DNA from: Ipomoea triloba
Lineage: Eukaryota > Streptophyta > Magnoliopsida > Solanales > Convolvulaceae
Assembly (NCBI RefSeq): GCF_003576645.1
Contig: NC_044917.1
Coordinates: 3,510,359-3,574,358 of the forward strand
Length of the DNA: 64,000 nt
Direction of reading: 5' to 3'
Within the stretch, counting starts at the first letter, position 1, and each line of letters starts with the position of its first letter. The notes beneath the pieces were generated by a model. The model was not told where the DNA came from. It made no database searches and was given only the letters and a program-made list of their open reading frames with translations. The position numbers and the translations under genes are program-made. Positions 49,701-64,000 of the stretch are shown here, piece after piece.

Positions 49701-50606
49701 TACGCCTGCACCTTTCTCTTAAAAGTGTTGCTGTACTACAGTACCACCATTAGTGTCTGTACATTGCCATTTGTTTTAAGCCACAAGCTTCTAAATATGT
49801 TGGCATGTGTGTGACCTTATAGTCTTGTAGATGGTAGTTGCACATGTGCCTAAATTTGTTTTGTTAAATGTTAATTGTGTCCTGTAAAGTTTTTGATGTT
49901 GAAATTTGGTTCTGTATATTAATCATTTGAATAAAAAGTTCGAATTGTATTTGTTTTGAAAAAATTGTACGGTATTGTTAAAGCTAATGACTACTTCTGT
50001 CTTAATTAGTGCGAATGTTGTTTTGAATTCCTTTGTAATACGAAGGATTTCAAGACCTGGACTACTTACTTTCTTCTAAATCTTTGCTGATCATGCCACA
50101 ATTTAGCTGCCAAATTTCCTTGCACATTCATAGAATCATAGTCATCCCGACTGTCTGTGATTACCTTCTGTTTGTTCAACTGTTTTTGCAGGCCATGGGT
50201 TGTAACTGAAAGTGTTTCAAAGCATGGAATGCATCGGACCTCACTCGGGAGTGTAGTCCGCAAATTTCAGGTAAGCTCCAGACCACTTATTGTTTATGTG
50301 ATGAAATATGATTTGTCTGCATCAACATAGTAACTGAACACCTCTCATACCGTTGTGCAAAACTTATTTGGATTTTCGCTGTTAAGTCTTTTCATGTGGC
50401 TTCTTCCTTAGGAAAAACACGGGGACATTTACCTTGATAATGAACTAATGGTGGTCCGATCAGGAACTGAAGCTTACAAATGCGCCCAACAGTTAAGGGA
50501 TTTGTTTATGGAGTTGCATAACCATGAGCAGCAACTGTATAGGAGGTTCGTTGAGGAAGAAACAAGGATTTTGCAGCCTCTTGTTTCCAACGAAGTATCT
50601 ACCTGA
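46753..50606 (+). CDS. SAWADEE-domain protein with C-terminal RRM-like region
   Basis: Six coding exons give about 401 aa: 46753-47058, 48812-49108, 49207-49237, 49402-49699, 50192-50270, 50412-50606. Residues 8-150 (EYRARDDDAWYSVHVAV, RRFRQVSPQLQDNEC, VVCAACHDSYRDDMRYYDA, CIFVLSWTHGP) match the SAWADEE fold, a double-Tudor-like chromatin-reading module known from SHH1, where it reads methylated H3K9. No homeodomain is present. From about residue 236 (FILIGNLERNLSPSSIREFI, then FARAVIMLDCKKQHEKVYQF and RPWVVTES) the pattern resembles an RRM. Intron 2 has no usable GT donor; it appears to be GC-AG, either AAG|GCAACT at 49108 or CAG|GCTAGC at 49123, both in phase 0. A nuclear, chromatin- or RNA-related function is inference. 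Confidence 0.8.
47774..47977. mobile_element. Hairpin MITE in intron 1 of the SAWADEE gene
   Basis: Arms 47774-47848 and 47896-47977 are inverted copies with scattered mismatches (GTCCCTAAGTTATAGCGTAA against TTACCTTATAACTTAAGGAC, and GGTTGTGCTCATTTCTCGTC against GACGAGAAGTAAGCACAACC). The loop is about 47 bases. No coding capacity. A transcript through this intron would fold into a long hairpin. Confidence 0.75.
48186..48346. mobile_element. Tourist-like MITE remnant
   Basis: TTAGGGGATGTTTGGTTCAA at the left and CCTTGAACCAAACA at the right form a 14-bp perfect inverted repeat with the GTTTGGTT core and a TTA at the left flank, as in PIF/Harbinger-type Tourist elements. The right terminus is degraded. 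Confidence 0.5.
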
Positions 50607-51795
50607 TTGAATCCAGTGGTACATAATGTCTGAACAAGTTCTAATCAACTCATTTGCTTCCCGTGTGCAGCCCTTTTATCAGTGCAAAGTTAGCCTGCGA
50701 AATAGTGTCCATGTTCTGTTACAGTTTTGTGCATTCATGAATATTACCCCTTAGTTTTGCAAAACATCATACCATATGAGTTATGTAACCTGTGGAACTA
50801 TTCTCTCAATATGAGATTTCATAGCAAATTAGTTGAACTTTTATATTGGATTTGATACCAAAATTAATTAAAGTTTGATGTAATTGTGAAATATTAGGAT
50901 TCACTTTGAGAGTTGGTTAGATAGTCTTGTGAGGTCTTAAGTTTGACTCTCAATCTAACATTTTTTGTTTGAGCTGATTAGTCATTTGTGATTCTTTGTC
51001 GGTCATAAGGTGGCGCCCAACTCGTACTTTTGAGTAGTGGTTGCATTTCTTTCTTTCATACTTTAGCTTAAATAATAATTTTAATTTCTGAACCGTAAAT
51101 ACTGGATCAATAAGTTATTTAATGTAATTATAGAGTATTGGATTTATGGCCAAAAATGTATGCATGTGCCATGGTATAAATAACACTGGCTTAACCGCTT
51201 AATGAAGAAATATTGAAGGGTGAATATCCATTAATGAAATCAAAAATAATTTCTTTGGTTTTGTTTTTTTCCTTACATTTTTTTTTTTCTACTGCATCAT
51301 TTGAATGGCTTAACATTTTTTTCTTAGTACTAAACTTTTTTTTTTTTTTAATTAGTAGTTGGTTAGTATATTTAAGTGAATCATATATGTTTTTTCATTT
51401 TGAAAACGTGTATTTTATAATATGAAAAAACATATAGTATGATTCACTTAAAAAATTTGTACAATTTATAAGTTCATTTTTATATATTATCAGATGTACA
51501 GTGAGGCATGATGTTAATCCACACTATAACCTTTTTTAAATATAGAAAATAGTTACATTTATATATACTCCGTATTTTTTAAAATAGTAAATAATTTTGT
51601 TTAAAAAAAACAGTAAATAATTTACGGAGTATTTGGAAGAAAAATATTTATAGATGGGCAAAGCATAGTGTAAAAACGATAAATATAGAAAGAGTATGGG
51701 GGAGTACAAATTAGCGAAACTCCATCGGCTTGGAGGAAGCTCGGAATTGAATCGGGGAAAACCGCCTTTTTCTTATCGTTTTTCCGGTAAGCAGG
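50607..51795. other. Intergenic DNA between the SAWADEE and COLD1/GTG genes
   Basis: The first part is 3' UTR. At about 50905-51055 there is a tRNA-like repeat fragment (GAGAGTTGGTTAGATAGTC, then CTTAAGTTTGACTCTC) whose tail ACTTTTGAGTAGTGGTTGCA also occurs in altered form near 10220. The last ~100 bases should be the leader of the next gene. Confidence 0.4.
51371..51453. mobile_element. Small inverted-repeat element
   Basis: TTTAAGTGAATCATATATGT and TTTTTTCAT are mirrored by ATGAAAAAACATATAGTATG and ATTCACTTAAA, giving ~28-bp arms with one small mismatch around a ~27-base loop. It could be a truncated MITE. Confidence 0.6.
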
Positions 51796-56945
<5,150 letters not shown>

Positions 56946-57844
56946 ATTAGAACATGAACATTGCTGCTGCACCTACTTTATAATACTACTTTGTATAAAG
57001 TTCCCCATGATACGAATGATTAATATCCTTACAGGCCCCCCCACCATAGGCTGGCTGAGTGAGGCCATATTTTCATCCCAGGCCATGCGGTTTCTGCCAA
57101 ACATATATGGATAAGCTTGCTTGCTTGCTTACTTGCTTTTGTATGTTTGAGTAAATGCCATACCTGCCTGTTATAACCCAAAATTCATTGTAACTTGCAC
57201 CCATTTTTCTGATTGTATTTATTCCTTTAAATGCGCTTCCTTGTTTATTAAACAAATGCTGCAGGTTCTCTTCTTGTAACTTGTGCTGTCATGCACTGGC
57301 AATACCTTCTTTTTTCATAAAACCTGGTCCGATGCTTTCTTTCGATGAAACTCAGTTTACTTTGTAGTGAACTCTATTCGTATTGCATTAAACTGTTCAC
57401 AATCAAGTTCACTTTTGTTCATTTCCACTTTTTTTGACCTATTAACCTATTATCTTTAAAACTGCAGACTCTACCTTAACTAAATATAAATTAATTATTG
57501 AAAAAGAAAAAGAGGGAGAATTGATCCGTTTGGATGCAATGTGAATGCCAACACATAATTTGGAGCATGGATTTAAAAGTAATGCATAAAAACAAGTAGC
57601 CGTGACAACAATGAAGTCAGACGAGGAATAATATTAATATATTAATTAAACAAATAGAACACCACCCCTCGTTCCTCTCACAAAAACCCATATGTCAAAT
57701 TACATTCCAAAACACAAACCAGAACAAACTCCGTTATGACTTGTCGCAAAGCTCCATCCAGACTAGTGGAACACACATGCAATGCAGGACATGCTTTCAG
57801 CCAATGGCTCTTCTCTTTTACAGTGAAAAAGATACCGGAAAAGC
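56946..57844. other. 3' flanks of convergent COLD1/GTG and NOI genes
   Basis: Noncoding, AT-rich, with no ORF of note. Both genes point towards this region, so it holds two 3' UTRs. A CTTGCTTGCTTGCTTA run lies at about 57116-57132. Confidence 0.4.
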
Positions 57845-59227
57845 TCATGATTCGGCAGAAGCTGACTGCACACAGCAGAACCATCTCTTCTGCAAATAAT
57901 TAGAACAGCCAGATCAACAACTAAATAAATGGAAATGACCCCCATATGCAAATTAGGAAAGCAAATTCAAGATGCAATAACCACGCTCTCACAATCTTAT
58001 TCACTGCACACGTTTCCTGACATCTATAGCTTTGGTGGGAATGAACAAGCATGTGGTAAGTGAAACAGTTCCAATTGAACTGTAGAAATCAATCCCTTCC
58101 CCAGAGTTTAGTTCTAGAACATAAGGCTTTAATGATTAGTGAGAAACTACTATAGCAGACCTGCCCTCTCATATGTTGATGAACTTATAGCAATAAGTTT
58201 TTTGAGCTTGAACGAATAAAAGAAAGACATATCTAGAAAAGTAAGTGAGCAACAACTCACTGATTGAGGCTTTCCAAGCACAGCTCTATGTTTAAACTCA
58301 GAATCACTCTTTGGTGGTGACTCCGGCTTGTCACCAGTCCTTTTTTCGTTTCTAGCTTTGTTGAAAATCACTGTGAATCCCTCAGCAGAAGCTGGATCAT
58401 TGACATCCCACTCGCCGAACTTTGGCAATGGGAGTCCTTTTTCCTACATAAGTTGGAATGTTAGTATTCTGTTTATATCTTAAAACTGAAAATTCATTAT
58501 TTGAGTAAATACATTAGATACAAGTTGAAATCCATATTCATACTCAGTATATGTGATCTTAAACTGAAAATTCCAGTGGTTAGTGGTGACAATCAAGTGT
58601 GAATACAGCACCACACAAAGTTCAAAAAGACTTAGAACCTCCTTTTGCCAATTGAAAGATTGCATTTCCAAAGAACAAACAACTTGTAATCAAACCATAT
58701 CTTTTATAGAACTGAAACAGTAAACTGACTGAAAGCTTATGCAATGAAATCCCTGAATCAGATTGGCTTAATCAGTTAATGTTAACATTTACAGAATCAT
58801 GCCTCTTTTCTCCCAACAAGTACATTTTCAGGATAACAGAATAATGTAATTCCAAAACATCCGAGAATTTTCACTCCAGGATAATCATTACTTCTATTGA
58901 GCAAAAACCTTCGCTATCACTACATTTCAGCAAAACTCTAACAGGAGAGAAAATTTTTGCTATTCGATTTCGAAAAGAAAATTTACTAAGAGTTCCAATA
59001 GCAAAAACATTTAACATTATTGTAAAACCTTTTGCTTTGCAGGAGAATCAAGTTGACAAAACACAATCAAAAAAAAAAAACGACAAACTGAAGAAACTAT
59101 GGCGCTCTATATAACAAGTAAAATATCATTGAGATGAACATGTATCGATGTCTGCGTGCATATCTACATATCGCATATTACATACATATATACACACATA
59201 ATATAGAGATAACGAGCGCGCTCGCGC

Positions 59228-59263
<36 letters not shown>

Positions 59264-59272
59264 TACCGCCAT
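57845..59272 (-). CDS. NOI/RIN4-like small protein
   Basis: Three coding exons give 77 aa: 59272-59267 (only ATGGCG), 58443-58261 and 57889-57845. The core LPKFGEWDVNDPASAEGFTV is the NOI domain with the PxFGxW motif (residues 9-14), the site cleaved in RIN4 by the bacterial effector protease AvrRpt2. The C-terminus KRWFCCVQSASAES has a paired Cys (68-69) in a basic-hydrophobic context, which in RIN4 relatives is acylated for plasma-membrane attachment. Small single-domain NOI proteins of 70-80 aa are common in plants and are linked to immunity and exocytosis. The first coding exon of two codons is inferred from ATGGCG|GTATCT and the expected MA-E-K start. It is the least certain part. Confidence 0.82.
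59231..59259. repeat. (GA)n microsatellite
   Basis: About 14 GA units directly inside intron 1 of the NOI gene, a few bases from its donor site. A second GA-rich stretch at about 59404-59430 lies in the leader or promoter. Confidence 0.9.
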
Positions 59273-59439
59273 GACGACTGTGGAGAGAGGAATACAGTAG
59301 AGGAGAAAGGTATTGCCGATACGAATTTCACCGTTTCTCTGCAAATGAAAGACGGCAATTGTTGGGAGGAAGAGGAGGGAGATTTAGAGAAGACTTGGCG
59401 TGAGAGGGAGAGAGAAGAGAGAGAGAGAGTACAGCTGGC

Positions 59440-62026
<2,587 letters not shown>

Positions 62027-62280
62027 CTGAAATGGGATTAATTTACTTAGCAGTATTCCATAAAATGTGAGACAGAATATTTTGAAGAAAGCGGTGCATG
62101 AATTCAGTAAATTCCCATTGGAGAAGAATTTATTTAACAAGTGCAACCCCGGAATCTGATTGAAAAGAAAAAGGAGCAAATATGATGAAATAATCTGTGA
62201 TTAATGATTCCTATGAACTGAGCTCAATAGGCAGGCAGCCAGACAACTGATATTGCAGTTCAATAAGATGATGGAGAAGG

Positions 62281-62303
62281 AAAAAAAAAAAAAAAAAAAA
62301 AAN
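62281..62303. other. A22 run and single N: assembly junction
   Basis: Twenty-two A's are followed by the only N in the window at 62303, and then immediately by the repeat of 59775 onward. This is what a joined pair of overlapping contigs or an unresolved homopolymer gap looks like. Confidence 0.85.

Positions 62304-64000
<1,697 letters not shown>

Overview
This window is nuclear DNA from a flowering plant, most likely a core eudicot. The evidence is intron-rich genes with GT-AG borders, AT-rich intergenic DNA, many small transposons, a Ty1/copia LTR retrotransposon, tRNA-derived SINEs, and a gene set (XERICO-type RING protein, GIP1-like, LACS8, COLD1/GTG, NOI/RIN4-like) typical of land plants. 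The recurring TACTCCGTA/TACGGAGTA fragments suggest an asterid or caryophyllid background, but I cannot place the family. I see no bacterial, organellar or viral block apart from the retrotransposon.

Layout, left to right. Bases 1-51 are the last codons of a plus-strand gene that starts outside the window. A XERICO-like RING-H2 gene (CDS 5839-6300, +) has a long leader with two introns. It converges on an armadillo-repeat gene (9303-7079, -). From 9.3 to 12.9 kb there is intergenic DNA with SINE copies. A large GBF-interacting-protein-1-like gene runs on the minus strand (25635-12967, 11 coding exons, 878 aa). Its eighth intron holds a very young copia element (15682-20323) with identical 281-bp LTRs and a perfect 5-bp target duplication. 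Just upstream of GIP1 lie two copies, in inverted orientation, of a ~0.7-kb non-LTR retroposon; a third copy is at 32.5-33.2 kb. A mitochondrial ribosomal protein bL9 gene (30848-28312, -) is followed by ~4 kb of repeats.

From 35 kb four plus-strand genes follow: a LACS8-type long-chain acyl-CoA synthetase (35951-40800, 719 aa), a plastid SET-domain methyltransferase of the Rubisco-LSMT family (41486-45454, 496 aa), a SAWADEE-domain protein with an RRM-like tail (46753-50606, ~401 aa), and a COLD1/GTG-type membrane protein (51796-56945, 468 aa). A small NOI/RIN4-like gene (59272-57845, 77 aa) is on the minus strand. The window ends in the 3' half of an acetoacetyl-CoA thiolase gene (-). This part is present twice at an offset of exactly 2529 bp, separated by 22 A's and one N, which looks like two overlapping contigs joined without merging.

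The genes do not form an operon or an evident cluster. Several relate loosely to ABA, cold or defence signalling (XERICO, COLD1/GTG, GIP1, NOI) or lipid metabolism (LACS8, AACT), but nothing shows they work as a unit. I found no convincing new multi-gene system. The less ordinary content is in the mobile DNA: a gag-less but otherwise intact copia element, the inverted pair of LINE-like retroposons beside GIP1, and a group of terminally inverted AT-rich elements that carry internal short-repeat arrays and share an end motif. All exon borders were worked out by eye from reading frame and GT-AG rules. Coding lengths close in frame for every complete gene.
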